Positions 23,570-35,884 of a stretch of 64,000 nucleotides of DNA are shown here, piece by piece. The position numbers and the translations under genes were made by a program. This DNA comes from Eulemur rufifrons. Its lineage: Eukaryota; Chordata; Mammalia; Primates; Lemuridae. Below the pieces are notes generated by a model. That model was not told the DNA's origin. It saw only the letters and a program-made list of their open reading frames with translations, and did no database searches. Within the stretch, counting starts at the first letter, position 1. The number at the start of each line of letters is the position of its first letter. The stretch spans positions 45,828,001 to 45,892,000 of the forward strand of contig NC_090990.1 of NCBI RefSeq assembly GCF_041146395.1, in the 5' to 3' direction.

Positions 23570-24370
23570 GCTTCAACCTGGATTTAAGACCTGGCTCTGT
23601 CATGTGCTAGGAATGTACTTTGGCCATGTGTTTTCACATCTGTGATTATTGAGGGTTAAATGAGTTAATGCCATCGATGTGATTAGCATGGTATTTGGCA
23701 CATGGTAAACATTTAGCAAATGCTTTATTATTAATATTACTATCAGTATTATTAATAGTCCCAAATCTTCCTCCAGTAATCTGTATGACCTTCAAAAAGC
23801 CCTCTAACCTCTCTGGTTATCACTTTCATCATCTTTGAAGTAATAGTATCAGTTTCCTTATATAGTTTATGGGGCTGTTTTAAAGATGAAATGAATTAGC
23901 AGGGAGAAAAGCCTCTCTGAAATTTATAAAGTGAGATCCAAATATAAGAGCTCACTATTGCTAACCCTGAAAACACAGGCTCCAAAGAGACACAGTCAAC
24001 CAAAATCTTCATGGCTTTTTCTTTATCTTCTCTTCATGACAGACCACATGGGGGGACACACCAAGTCAACAATAACTTCAAGTAGTGGATAACTGAAGGC
24101 ATGCGCATGAGTGGAAGGGGATTGAGAAATTAATAGAGTTTAGTTTAAGAATACACGTTCCAGAATGAAACGCCTGTATTGAATCCCTTCTCCACAACTT
24201 TCCTGCAGCGTGACCTCAAGCAAATTGTCTAATCTGCTCATTTGTAAAGTTGGACAAATGATAGTACCTGCCTCATAGATTGTTGTCAGGATTAAGTTAT
24301 GGCTATAAATCATTGAGAAAAGTGCCTAACCCATGTCATACACTTAACAAAGATCAACCATTATTAACTT
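23570..24370 (+). mobile_element. Three sense MIR copies in series
   Basis: Copies at about 23570-23755 ('aagacctggctctgtcatg', 'tatttggcacatggtaaac'), 23770-23965 ('tctgtatgaccttcaaaaag', 'taacctctctggttatcac') and 24145-24370 ('gcgtgacctcaagcaaattg', 'cctgcctcatagattgttg'). All lie in the same orientation, separated by short unique sequence. Confidence 0.7.
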
Positions 24371-24961
24371 TGTAATTCTTTTCATTCTTGTTATCATCAT
24401 CATTATTTTGTAAACCATTATGTTAGGAGATCAATATTCAGGGGTCTAGGAAGATAGCAAGGCAGTTAAAGAATATCTAACAAATTTATTCCTCCAAGAT
24501 GGTATATTTGGGTTTTGAGGCAAAGAAATTGCACTATCAACTCAGTTTCGGCTGAGATACCTTCTCAGAAACAGAGAATTTATCAATAAATGTCCAACGA
24601 GCAGTAGCTTTATCTCACACTGTGGAAATCAAACCATTTTGTGATAAAACTTTATCCACGAAAATGTGCTCCCTTCTCAAGATATTATACTATTCTATTT
24701 CCCAAGACAGTTACTCAGTGAGAGAGGCCTGTGGAAGAATTTCTGTGTCACTTAAATTCATGCTGAATTACAAACATGCTTTCTATACTTGGAATTGTCA
24801 CATAGCCAGTTCAGCTCAACAACCTTTACTCAACAGTTTTCTTGGAACATCAGTGATCTCTTGTTCCCTTGGGAGATAGAACCATTAACTGTGTACAACT
24901 CTTGAGGGGTTTTTTGTTGTTGTTTTTGTTGTTGTTCTTTTGGAGTTTTTTTGTTTTGTTT

Positions 24962-25246
24962 TTGAGACAGAGTTTTGCTCTGTCACCCTGGCTAGAGTGC
25001 AGTGGCATCATCATAGTTCATTACCCTCAAACTCCTGGGCTCAAGTGATCCTCCTGCCTCAGCCTCCCAAGTAGCTGGGACTACAGGCATGTGCCACCAT
25101 GCCTGACTAACTTTTATATTTTTGTAGAGATGGTGGTATCAGGCTGGTCTTGCTCAGGCTGATCTCAAACTCCTGACCTCAAACAATCCTCCCACCTTGG
25201 CCTCCCAGAGTGCGAAGATTACAGGCATGAGCCAGTATGCCCAGCT
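24962..25246 (-). mobile_element. Alu SINE (antisense), older copy
   Basis: 'ttgagacagagttttgctctg', both arm signatures ('cccaagtagctgggactacag', 'cctcccagagtgcgaagatt') and an upstream tgttgttgttttt-rich tail region at 24908-24961 identify an antisense Alu. It has many differences from the young copies. It lies 662 bases before a plus-strand Alu. Confidence 0.92.
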
Positions 25247-25364
25247 GAGTATTTTTAATTACTGTAGGCAGCAGTAAGAAAACAATAATAACAATATCCC
25301 CTCATTGACGAAAACTATATTAGGAAATTATAAGAGTGCTTCCAATAACAATACTAAATATAAT

Positions 25365-25565
25365 AATCATAGATAACATGTATTGAGCACATCCATGGGC
25401 CAGACCCTCTACTGACTACTTTGTCTTATATAATTTTGCTCCCATAATCAACCTATGATGTATTCCCATTTTACAGATTAGATGCTGAAGTGTTAAGTAA
25501 GTTACCTAAGGTTAGCTCAAAAAGCTAGTGAATGACTGATCTGAGATTTGAGCCCGAGTCTAAAT
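25365..25565 (-). mobile_element. MIR SINE (antisense)
   Basis: 'catgtattgagcacatccat', 'cccattttacagattagatg' and 'aagtaagttacctaaggtt' follow reverse MIR. Confidence 0.78.
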
Positions 25566-25888
25566 GGACCACAAAGCTGTCATTGGGATCCAGGACTTAA
25601 GGTTGCAAAACTAAAGACCCTCTGGAAAGTGTTATAATTAAGCCCCTTTAGCCTCTCTAGATGCTGAGTCAATTAAAAGAATTGGAGACTTCTGGTTTAA
25701 AAGGGCTTCTAACTAGGAGTACCAAATGGAACCATTTGAACCTTGCAAGACCAAAGACATGGAAGAAGACAAGAATTCTTAAAAATGAGTGGCCTATGAC
25801 TGCTATGCTCCAAAAATAAAATAAAATAAATATTTCCACATGCTCATGGAAATAGGTAGGAAGATCTCTTGTCACTGTCTTTCTGCTA

Positions 25889-26243
<355 letters not shown>

Positions 26244-26599
26244 CAAAAACAAAAATTCTAAAACACACGGAGACAGCCATTCCTATTTTGCCACTAATAG
26301 TTCCATACTCATTCAAATAACGTAAATACCACAAAACAATTAAGTAGGGGTAGCAGGGAAGCCACCAGTAACACATTGCATAGTCTGAAGAGTGGTCCAA
26401 CTAGTAAAACCCAAAAGACAGAGAAGAAATAAAGAAAATCCTAGTGTCCTTGCATACTAAGAATTGAAATTCTGTATGTTCCATCTTCTCTGAAAATTAG
26501 GAAGTCAGGCATTGACTGGGTTAAGAAAAAAATCCTTATTACTGACCAGCAGAATAGCAGAAAGAAAATCAGGCCAGGAAATCAGTCTGATGTACAGCT

Positions 26600-28990
26600 A
26601 TAGACCTGGGAAAGGGATTTCACCAAAACTCAACTGGAGACTGAGTAGATTGCCAGGAGCAAACACATACCCTATATGTGAGCAAATACTAGATCCAGAC
26701 AATGCTCTCCCCATTTGAAAATGAATAAATAGAAAGAACATGCAAAAATGAACAGGATTAAATGCTGCTGAAAAAGAATAAAGGGTGACTGACATGAAAA
26801 TATCTGAAAGTCATAAAGTATAAATACCCTCGGAAAAAGATTGAAACATTTATGTTCTCTAAAACAAGAGTCAAAAGCCATTAGAAGGAAAAAAGGTGAA
26901 ATTAAAACTGGAGAATAAAATTTTAAAAGAGATTGACAAGGTACCAATTCAAGAAAACAAATTATGCATGGGCAGTATTAAGACTGCTATGGAACAGAAT
27001 GAACACTGCCAACATCGATCCGGTTATTTGAAAGTCATACTTCCAATAACTTTCCCAGACACAGACATATTACACAATAAAACACATATGAAAGATAATG
27101 ACACCTATCTCAGAAAGTGAAGATCTGACTTAAGAATTACAAAGGCATTTTCAAAGAAAACAAGAGATTAGATAGGAAGCAATAATCAAAGACATAGCAG
27201 AAAAGAAAACTTTCTGAACTAGAACCGGGTAAAAAAGGGAACACATGCAAGACATGAATAGACTGAGCCAAGTTTACTGTATTGCAGGCCCAGACCGTTG
27301 AGAGAGCCATGCCTAGGCCCAGCCTGATCTCTAGAAAGGAGAAAAAAGAATTATCTGCAAAATTGGGTGGGAAGAGGAGTAAAATGTCACTAAATGTCTT
27401 ATCTTACATAGAAGAGATTTTAAAATTCTATTTAATTGTTGACCCTGATAATTAGAAAAATAAAAATCAAAGACTGGCTTCTGGAAATTTAAAGGGAAAT
27501 AGAAAAGAGGACATACACCTTCCCAATTACTAAAGAAGTTAAAAACACACAGAACATTCCATATATGCAAGCGTCTAAAGAGAAAGAAATAGCAAAATAA
27601 TCAAAAAGAAAACAAATCATGTTGAACAACAGAATAACAGAACTTAAAAAAACAATCCATATGACAATAAATATAACTGGCTTAAATCCCCTTATTAGGA
27701 AACAAAAGTTCTCAGACTGGAGTAAAAAATTAAATCCACATATCTGCTGTCTCTAAGAGACATAACGTAAAACAAAAGTGTTCACATTAAAAATAAAAGG
27801 AAGAGTAAAGAGGTATAAATAGAACAAAATAAAAAGTAGGACAGATAATTCCTGGCAGAGTAGGCTTCAAAGCAAAAGTAATTAAATATGGAAGAATAGA
27901 TTATATTTATGTTATTTGTTATTGATATTATTTATGTTGACAAACTGGAGAATGGTATAATGATGTTACAATAGTAATTAATCTCTTTATGCACCAATTA
28001 TCCCAATATCTAGTGATATAAATGAAAAACTATTAGAAAAGCAAAGAGAGGCTGACAAGACCACAGTCTGTACGTGTGTATGTGCGTGTGTGTTTAATTT
28101 TAACACAAATTCATCCAATTTCAATAGTTCAGTTAGGCAAGAAATAATGACATGGAGAATTTGTGTAAATATAATTAATAATATCAAGGGTACTAGACAA
28201 TGTTGACCTCTATAAACATAGAATATGCCATCTTTTAAAGCATTCATGAAACCTTTACAAAAAATGTACTATGTTATGCAGGTGTGTATAACAGTACACA
28301 CATAATAATGAGTTCCAAAAGTAAAAACTGCACAGGCTTTCTTGTCTAGCCACATACAATAAAGCTAGGAAATAATAACAGAGAATAGTCAACATCATAC
28401 TTAATGGCAAAACAAAAATCATTCCCATTAAAATCAGTAACAATGTAAGGATGCCCACAATTCCCATTAGTATTTAATGTTCTCCTAGAAGTTCTGACCA
28501 ACTCCAAAAATATAAAACAGAAATACAGTGTATGATTATTCAAGGAAGACTAAAGTACTTTTATTTTCAGATGACCTGATGAAATACCTAGAATATCCAA
28601 AGGCACCAAATAAAAACTTGATGAAGTTAACAAGAGATTACTAAAGTGATGCCACGAGCTAATTATATAAAATAATGGCAGTTAAAAGACATATAGGAAA
28701 ATGACTTCATTTCCAACAATAACAAAAACAAAACCATAGAAGCAACCCCAACTAGAAATATGTGCAACCTAAATAAATCAACTATAAGTCATTCCCAAGA
28801 AGATTTTAATAAACATATTCCCAGTGTGGGGGTAACACACTATATCCTAAACATTGCAAAGATAACAGTTTTCCCTCAAATTAACTTACAGTTTCAAAGC
28901 CATTCATGTCAAAATCCGCTTACCGGAATTTATATAACAGAGAATAAACTTTTTAACTTCAAAATTCTACATAATTTTAAGAGATGAATA
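26600..28990 (+). mobile_element. Decayed LINE-1 (ORF2 region), sense
   Basis: The order of segments follows an old L1 ORF2. A 'ctgctgtctctaagagacata' segment is near 27742, a 'ggcttcaaagcaaaagtaatt' segment near 27865, and reverse-transcriptase region text such as 'tacttaatggcaaaac', 'aagttctgacca' and 'tattttcagatgacctgatg' lies at 28400-28580. Frames are broken by many stops and indels, so no functional protein can be made. Start and end are approximate. A HAL1-type relative is possible. Confidence 0.7.
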
Positions 28991-29550
28991 GTACTATCGT
29001 CTTCACTAGAATCAAGTATTATTATACCAAGTTGCAAGGATAACAATATCACCAAATAAAATGTATTAGGTTTCTGACGTGGACGCCATTTTGTTCACTG
29101 AGAGTAGGGACCCATAAGAGGTACACAAAAGGCCAGGCCTCAAAGGGAACCCAGGTTCAGCAAGGAGGCAGACTCAACTAACCTTCCACAGGCCTATTAT
29201 GTCCTTTGATACTTTGATTATGTCATATTCATTGAAGCACTGTAACAAAAATTTTAATTTTCTCATTTTACAGATGACTTTATTGAGACACAAAGAAATT
29301 TAGTAACTTATCCAATGTAGGCAGATAACAAATAAGAGGGGTAGACGGATTTCTCTCAAACTGGAGAACCTACAGACCCTGGCAATTCAACAGCAGTTGC
29401 CCACGTTGAGGAGCATGGCGCAGCCGGTGCAGCAGCCCTTCCTCTCTGGAAGTGAGCTCAGTACTAGAATTTTGCACTTCACACACTACCTCACTGAGAG
29501 CCACACGTATCACAAGAAACGTATCCTCGGCTGGCCAATGTAGAATCAAG
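28991..29550 (+). other. NFIA intron between L1 relic and telomere-like array
   Basis: No family recognised. It contains the first copy of a 17-base motif, CACTGAGAGTAGGGACC (29096-29112), that recurs with one change at 29814-29830. Confidence 0.4.
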
Positions 29551-29710
29551 GTTGTGGTTAGGGTTAAAGTGTAGAGTGAGTTTAGAGTTAGAGTTAGAAT
29601 TAAGTTAAAGTTAGGGTTAGGGTTAACACTGCCGTTAGAACTGGATAAGGTTAGGATTTGACTTAGGGCTAAAATTTGGGTTCAACTTGGGTTTAGGATT
29701 AAGTTTAGGA
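29551..29710 (+). repeat. Degenerate telomere-like (TTAGGG)n array
   Basis: About 160 bases of gttagg/gttaga/gttaaa-type units include exact TTAGGG at 29558, 29611, 29617 and 29663. The G-rich strand is the plus strand. Units vary and phases shift, so this is an old interstitial array and not a chromosome end. Confidence 0.85.
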
Positions 29711-30044
29711 AGAAGTATAAGGATGGGGAAAGAGATAAAGTTCAATATCAGGAAACTAAACAGGTGACAATTATTGCTGAATTTTGAAGGTTGATGAAGT
29801 TACATGACAATCTGCACTGAGAGTAGAGACCATTACTCAGAAGAAAAACAACACACAAAATCACAGATGAAGGAAGTTTGTGTATCGGAAGAGCCAATCA
29901 CAGGCACATGGAAATCATTCTGTACGAGCTGATTTTTTTAAAATGTTAAACAGGAAAGTAATGTAAGATCCACATCTTAAACAATTGCTGTGGCAGCTGT
30001 GTGGAAGAAGGGTGGGAGGGAGCTGATACCGGGGGCACAGAGGC

Positions 30045-30520
30045 CAGTTGGGCGTGCCCCACATCCACTCTGACCTCATTTCCTACTGCTCTTTTTCTTA
30101 CTCCCTTATCCAGCCACACCAGCCTCCTTGTTGTTCTGCCATCAGGACAAGTATACACTTGCCTCAGGGCCTTTGCACTTGCTTCTCCCTCTACCGGGAA
30201 TGTTTTTCCTCCAGATATCCACAGAGTTTTTTTCACTTAATTCCTTGAGGTCTCTGCTCAAATGTCATGTGACAGGTGCCTTTCCTGTCTGCCCTACCTA
30301 AATTAGCCTCAGCACATACACTAACAAAGTTCCTTTCCTCCTTACCAATTTTTTTCTCCCCACTATTTTTCACCATTTATTTAGTATCTATCTATCTCTA
30401 CTGAAAAAGAAGCTTTAGGAAGACAGGGACATAATCTCTTTCACTGCTGTATCTCCTATACTTACTAATAGAATAGTGCCTGGCACATAGTATATGCTTA
30501 AAAAGTATTTGTAGAATAAA
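30045..30520 (+). mobile_element. L2 LINE 3' region
   Basis: 'cctcagggcctttgcacttg', 'gaggtctctgctcaaatgtc' and 'agtgcctggcacatagtat' follow L2 in sense orientation. Open frames on both strands at 29946-30248 are largely translations of this element. Confidence 0.85.
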
Positions 30521-30524
30521 TTAA

Positions 30525-30930
30525 TTTTGTAAATATTTATTGAATTATTATGAAATGCCAGGTAACTCCTATTAGGAGACATAGATGTGGGAACAGATAA
30601 TTACAGTACAATGTGGTAACTGGCAGGATAGAAGTTGGCACAGAATGCTAAAGAGAAACCAAAAATCCAGTCTGGGACCTATCAGAGAATTCTTTAAGAA
30701 GAGCAGGATCTAATGTCAATCTTGAAGACCACATAGAAATTCACTAAGAAGAAGTGGGAACATCTCAGAGAAGTAAACAGAACCTGTAGAAACATTAACA
30801 TGAAAGAACAGTGGAAAGAGCATCCGATGTGATCCATCCGGTGTAATTAGAGCCAGAGTTCAAGGACTTGGCAAGAGATAAGCTAATGGGATAGGCGGAG
30901 GATAGACCGTGTTTAGGAAATGCTCTTCAT
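30525..30930 (-). mobile_element. L2 LINE (antisense)
   Basis: Immediately after the sense L2, 'aaatatttattgaattat', 'atgccaggtaactcctatt' and later 'cagtggaaagagcatccg' follow reverse L2. The two copies are tail to tail. Confidence 0.6.
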
Positions 30931-31559
30931 TTTCAATTGGTATTTAATTAGTAGTATGTAGTTTCATTTTAAGTTTCTGAGCTCCATCCACTTGTACTAC
31001 TCGAAGTTTTGAAGTCAACCAGTCAATTATCAGATCTCTAAGGAGGGTGCTGTGAAAAGAAATGAAAGGTGGAATTTTTTTTTAAGTGAGCATCCTTCCC
31101 CATCCACCCTTCCTATCCAGACATATACTTACTTTAAAAGTTCAGCTGTTAAAATGCTGACTTTTCTAAAAAGAAGTACACACTCTGTGCCTGTAAAGGG
31201 TTAATTCTGGGGAACTTGAATATTATTTATAGACATTTTGCTTTTTCTAAGCTAAATTGTTCCCTTAGGTTGATCCTCTTGGGCACATGTCAATATGTAC
31301 AAAAATATCTTAAGCAATCAGTATCTTTGGAGAAGAGCTAGTCTACTTGATTTTACTTTCTGGTTAGCTAAGAGTAAACCCAAGACCCTTTGGGTTTCTA
31401 ATATGGAGGCTAAGATCCTTTGTGAAATATAATAGTACATTTTTCTGCCTCAACAAGGCATTATGCTGAATCTTTAATGCCTGAAGTTTGGCAGTTTTGA
31501 GAGTCATTGTTCTGAGGATCAGTTTATGACTACATGTGACTTTAAATTTAGAAATGGGA

Positions 31560-31735
31560 GGAAATTAACATTTATTGAACACTATACTGTGTGCCAGGCA
31601 CTTACTTGACATTTTCCAACACATTGATCTTCACTCTTTCAAGTTTAATTAGTGTTATCCCTGTTTTTCAGACTGAAACTCAAAGAGTTAATAAATTTCC
31701 CTATGTCATAAAATTACTCCAAAGTGGTCCTAAAT
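31560..31735 (-). mobile_element. MIR SINE (antisense)
   Basis: 'catttattgaacactatactg', 'gtgtgccaggcacttacttg' and 'cagactgaaactcaaagagtt' follow reverse MIR. Confidence 0.78.
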
Positions 31736-31739
31736 CTTG

Positions 31740-32317
31740 CAGTCTTTCTTTGAGCCTAAGCTGGATACAATACCCTAAAAGTGATTCTAGAAGGGAGCAT
31801 TATCAGAGTCCCCGTGAGTTGGGGAATCCCAACACATGCCCACAGCCCCCAGATTCTGATTTGCCATCCAAGATGGGGCAGGGCAGGGTAGACAAGCAGG
31901 TGTGCTTCGAAATGTCTTCCCCATTAATTTTGATACAACAAGTAACACTTTCCAGAAAAACTGATTTCAATTTCTATCCTTATGGTTGCCTATTATAATA
32001 ATTAGACAGCAAGAGAAGTATGTACATTTCCACTTAATTTAGTTCAGAATAATCAAGGTGTTTTGTTTTTTTTGCTTTTGAATGAATTCTCTTGTTGCAA
32101 CAGGTCCTGTGCATTAAATGAAGTCTGCAATGAGCTAAATTAAATAAGATTCACAAATATGAATTTAAGCTTACAGCAATATCTGTACAAGCTTATTACA
32201 AGATTTGTAATCACCTCATCTACTCAAATTGTTGATCAAGCCCCCTCAACCCTCACTATGCTAGACTTTATGTGCCGTAACACTGTGGTGGACTATCTTT
32301 CATATATTCCTTTTTTC
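31740..32317 (+). other. NFIA intron, nothing firm recognised
   Basis: Mostly unique sequence between a MIR and a microsatellite. No exon or RNA gene seen. Confidence 0.5.
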
Positions 32318-32416
32318 TCCTTCCTTCCTTCCTTTCTTCCTTCCTTTCTTCCTTCCTTTCTTCCTTCCTTCCTTCCTTCCTTCCTTCCTTCCTTTCTTCC
32401 TTCCTTCCTTCCTCCT
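32318..32416. repeat. (TTCC)n microsatellite
   Basis: About 100 bases of ttcc units with several tttc variants, a polypyrimidine tract. It explains the Phe-Leu-Pro-Ser repeat frame and the Lys-Glu-Gly-Arg frame on the opposite strand. Likely polymorphic. Confidence 0.97.
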
Positions 32417-32419
32417 TGT

Positions 32420-33750
32420 GTGAGTGCCTGCTAGGGGCATGGATATTAGTGAGGACTAAAGATCTGGTTACCACCTCATCCTTTCCTTTTTCAATGTTCT
32501 CTGTTCTTTCCCTTTGTCATCATGTACAAGAACCTGACAACTGTGCCACATCTGTCCTGTAGATCAGAGGAGTTGAAGTTGCCCCAAACCCCACTCCTGA
32601 AAATGAGGGCAATGACTCTATTTCACCTATTACTTGCCTAGCTCTTTCCGTTGTTCCATGATAGTAAAAACTAAAGAATCCCAAAAAATCAAATAAAGCA
32701 TCTGCCATTTTACCTTGCTCACATTATTTTCTCAATTATGACCCATAGGTGGGGTAGGTAGTTGTTTGCACACTCTAATTTGCGGTGCAGACTCTAAATT
32801 CTTTCTAGAACAAGCTATCACGTGGGTGAAATGCCACCTATGGTAACAGCATGTTCCTTACCTTGTGAGTGAATTAGTTTAGCGGATTCTCACCCTTTTC
32901 TCTTGAATCCCAGTGGAGTCCCTGGGTCACTTGAGCAAATGTGAATATTTGGGTTGGTTCACCCCACCCTGCACCCACCAGGGAAGGAGACAGAAGATGA
33001 AAAGAAAGGGAAGAAACAACTAGAAAACAGAGGCATACGGCCGCAAAGGCAAATATCACCCACTTCTCTTTTCAAAGACCCACCATTAGTTCTATTATCT
33101 TTCCTCTTACCTCTAAAATCTTTAAATGTGACAGAATACTTGTTCTTGTCCCCAGTCTCTCATAAATGTGTGTAGGTAACCAGCGAGCATTTTTCAAACC
33201 TGGTGCATACTATTATTAACTCCGGTGACACTTATTTCGCCTAGTCTACACTTGAATTTTTCCTCCTGGGCTTCCCCTGTAATTTTGTAAGACAGAACTT
33301 ACTGGATATGCTACAATAAGAGTTGTTTTCTCCCTCTGGAGACAAAATCAACATTAGTCATGTAATCCCCAACCCAATGTGAAGGTTGCTTATCTCCAGC
33401 GACCATATCCACGGACATAGAGAGATGGTGCAGTATTCTCTATAAGCCCCCTGGAATTATTTCAAGACTAATTCCAGTTATTTTTAAGCATCTTTGGGTG
33501 CAAATATACCATTTAAAGGTCTCTAAATGACTAGAGATAGTGCTGGTCTTTGTTATATTAAGCCAGGTTTTCCAAAAGTATATTCTGCAGGATACTAATT
33601 CCTAATTACCTGGAGAAAACAAAGTGTCTGTGGTTAAATGGATTAGGAATATGCTAGACCAGCTAGAGTTAAACTTACCCATCAACTGCTGAATCTCACA
33701 GTGTCTTTAACATGCTATTGTACTTTGTGATTCTTCAAGAACAATTTTAT
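32420..33750 (+). other. NFIA intron, unique sequence
   Basis: No repeat family or exon recognised; short overlapping frames only. Confidence 0.5.
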
Positions 33751-33754
33751 TGTT

Positions 33755-33870
33755 AGCAACACTTCTCCATCTTGCCATGTGACCTCGGACCAGTTATTTT
33801 ATTTGGAATGAGGCTCATTCTCCATCTCCCCACTTCCAAAATTAAGAGGTCAGTCTAGATCGTTTCCTTG
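33755..33870 (+). mobile_element. MIR fragment
   Basis: 'cttgccatgtgacctcggac', 'aggctcattctccatctcc' and 'aattaagaggtcagtctag' resemble the middle of MIR. Short and diverged. Confidence 0.5.
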
Positions 33871-34289
33871 TCACCTTCCATCTTCCCTCCCTAAGAGGCT
33901 GTGGCCACTTTTCACTGAAACAAAGGTTTCTCCTGGAGATATTACCTATCACTTTTCTCCCTTATCTACCTAAAATCCCTCCCCAGATACATGACTGCGG
34001 CATGTCAGGACAGGATGAAGGCTGTCTGCTGGGGAAGCTTCAGAAAGAAACTTTATAATCATTTCCAACAGGATGAGGAAGAGGGGCGGTGGGCTGCTTG
34101 GGACTATTATTAATTGTGATAACAACAATAAAAACTGTAGCTCTTTTTTGTTCCTTTCCATCCTTACCAGTTTTAGCATTGATCTTTATCTGAAATTACA
34201 AACATTTCTCTGACAATTTGCTTCCATCCAGAACATCTGGTATCTGGCCAGAAACTGTAAATTGATGCTACCCGCTCTAGTGTCTGACT

Positions 34290-34810
34290 TGGGAAAGGGG
34301 CCGGGGGGGATGGTGGGAGCACGGGAACTGTGGAGACAGACGCTGCTGAGACATTTAAAATGCATGCTCCCCTAATAGGAAACAGAGCAGACTGTGATAG
34401 AGAGAAGGGAATGAGAGAAGCGGCTCGCTGTGAATGGGGGCAGGGGAGGGAGGAGGGGTGCCCAGCTACCAAAGGCTCGGACCGGCAGGGAGGCCTAGAA
34501 GGATGCAACAGGAGTGGGGTTGCCTGATAAGACAGCGATAGAAAACCATGCGATAAAAGAAGTCTGGCCAGCAGCAGCTAGTCTAGAAGGCAGGCAAGGA
34601 ATCACCTGACACGACAGCAAAGGGTGACAGAAGCTGGCCAACCAGAGAGCTCAGCACAAGAGGAGGGGTGGCGAGGTGCCTGGCGGCACGGAGGGGTCCG
34701 AGAGGAGAGCCATTATCTTGCCAGCTTCCAATCAAGCTGGGCATCTTTTACTCCTGGAGAAACCACTGGGGCATTAAGCCCACCAGGCTAGTGGCTGATT
34801 GGCTAAGACA
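34290..34810 (+). promoter_or_regulatory. Candidate intronic enhancer: G-quadruplex, GATA cluster, CCAAT box
   Basis: G runs at 34291-34317 fit a four-run G-quadruplex with loops of 3, 2 and 5. Then come TGATAAGA (34525-34532), CGATAG (34536), CGATAA (34551), and TTATCT (34713-34718, AGATAA on the minus strand). CTGATTGGCT (34795-34804) is an inverted CCAAT box of NF-Y type. The block is GC-richer than its surroundings and repeat-free. NFIA is known to act in erythroid/myeloid choice, so a GATA-bound element would make sense, but this is inference from motifs alone. Confidence 0.4.
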
Positions 34811-34974
34811 TATTTAACCTTACAGGTGGGCGTATTCTCCAAAAGGAATTTGGCAAGAAAAATTGCTGTTGATATCAAGGTGTTGTTACAGAAAAAGAAA
34901 GCAGAAGGAATCCCAGCCCTGCCCTCATTCCTGCACAAGCTTAAGCAATTAACTGAAAGTTTTCTGTACGCTCA

Positions 34975-35090
34975 TTGAGTCGCTCAACAAGAACTTATGG
35001 AAAACTTATTATGGGGTGGAAAGGCTAGGTGTACTGCCAGTGCAGTGGGAAATAGGACACAAGCCCTAGTCTTCAGGAACTTCTAGCCAT
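34975..35090 (-). mobile_element. L2 LINE fragment (antisense)
   Basis: 'caacaagaacttatggaaaac', 'ttattatggggtggaaagg' and 'ccctagtcttcaggaactt' resemble the reverse L2 3' end. Confidence 0.5.
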
Positions 35091-35880
35091 TTCCTCATGT
35101 GTAGACTGAACAAAATTTCTGCCTTGCCTCCTTCACAGGTTTAGTGTGAGGATCTTAGTGGCAACAGCAGATGTGAAAGCAAAGCTGTAAATATAGAAAA
35201 CAATACAAACACGGAGAGATGGATGTCATCATCCATGTAGTTTTCATTCCTGACACTTTAGGTGTGAAGTAACCAAAATTCAGTTCTGACCCCTTGCTCT
35301 CCATCTTCATAAAGTCTTCTAGAGTCAGAACAATCATATCACTTACCACGAAAGGAACTAGTCTAAATCTTCAAAAACTCATTAGGCCTCTGATTCAGAT
35401 GGTCTTTATTAATGCCCTCATTGTAACGAGGGAGAACTTTCCTAAAAGGGATGTCCTTTAAGTCAACCTGGAACAAAAGGTATGGCTTTGGCACAGAAAT
35501 CCTGTTAAAAGCCAAAAACAGTGATGAAAGGCAACAAGCTCTTTAGCCCAGAGATCTTCTGCTCAGCATCCCCAGACTCACTCAAATTCAAAAGGTGTTC
35601 AAAGCAGAGATTGGGAACTCTCAGCCCTGGGTGCCAGATTGTGGATCCTACCAACAGGCTCTGGAAACACCACACCCCTGGGGTTGTGCAGCTGCCATCC
35701 ACTTCCCCGGGCCCGACAGCTTGCCAAGGGGCCATCTCACCCTCACCAAACACACTCCTGCCACGGCAGGCACTGGGAGTTTGTTAAAGTATCAAGAGGG
35801 CTTAGGCCTGTCCCAAGCTTACCATCAATTTCACACATCCAGCCCACTGCCCACCAACTTTGAGGGTGGGTTTTTGTTTT
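35091..35880 (+). other. NFIA intron, unique sequence with overlapping frames
   Basis: Three overlapping plus-strand frames and one minus-strand frame at 35505-35891 cover the same bases. None has a recognisable domain, so I treat all as chance. Confidence 0.5.
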
Positions 35881-35884
35881 CATT

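Noticed and set aside
26600..28990. Functional reverse-transcriptase gene
   Set aside because: L1 ORF2-like text is broken by many stops and indels; frames are 65-90 residues.
29551..29710. Chromosome-end telomere
   Set aside because: Units are degenerate, the array is only about 160 bases, and unique sequence continues on both sides.
32268..32474. Lys-Glu-Arg-rich minus-strand frame
   Set aside because: Pure translation of the TTCC microsatellite.
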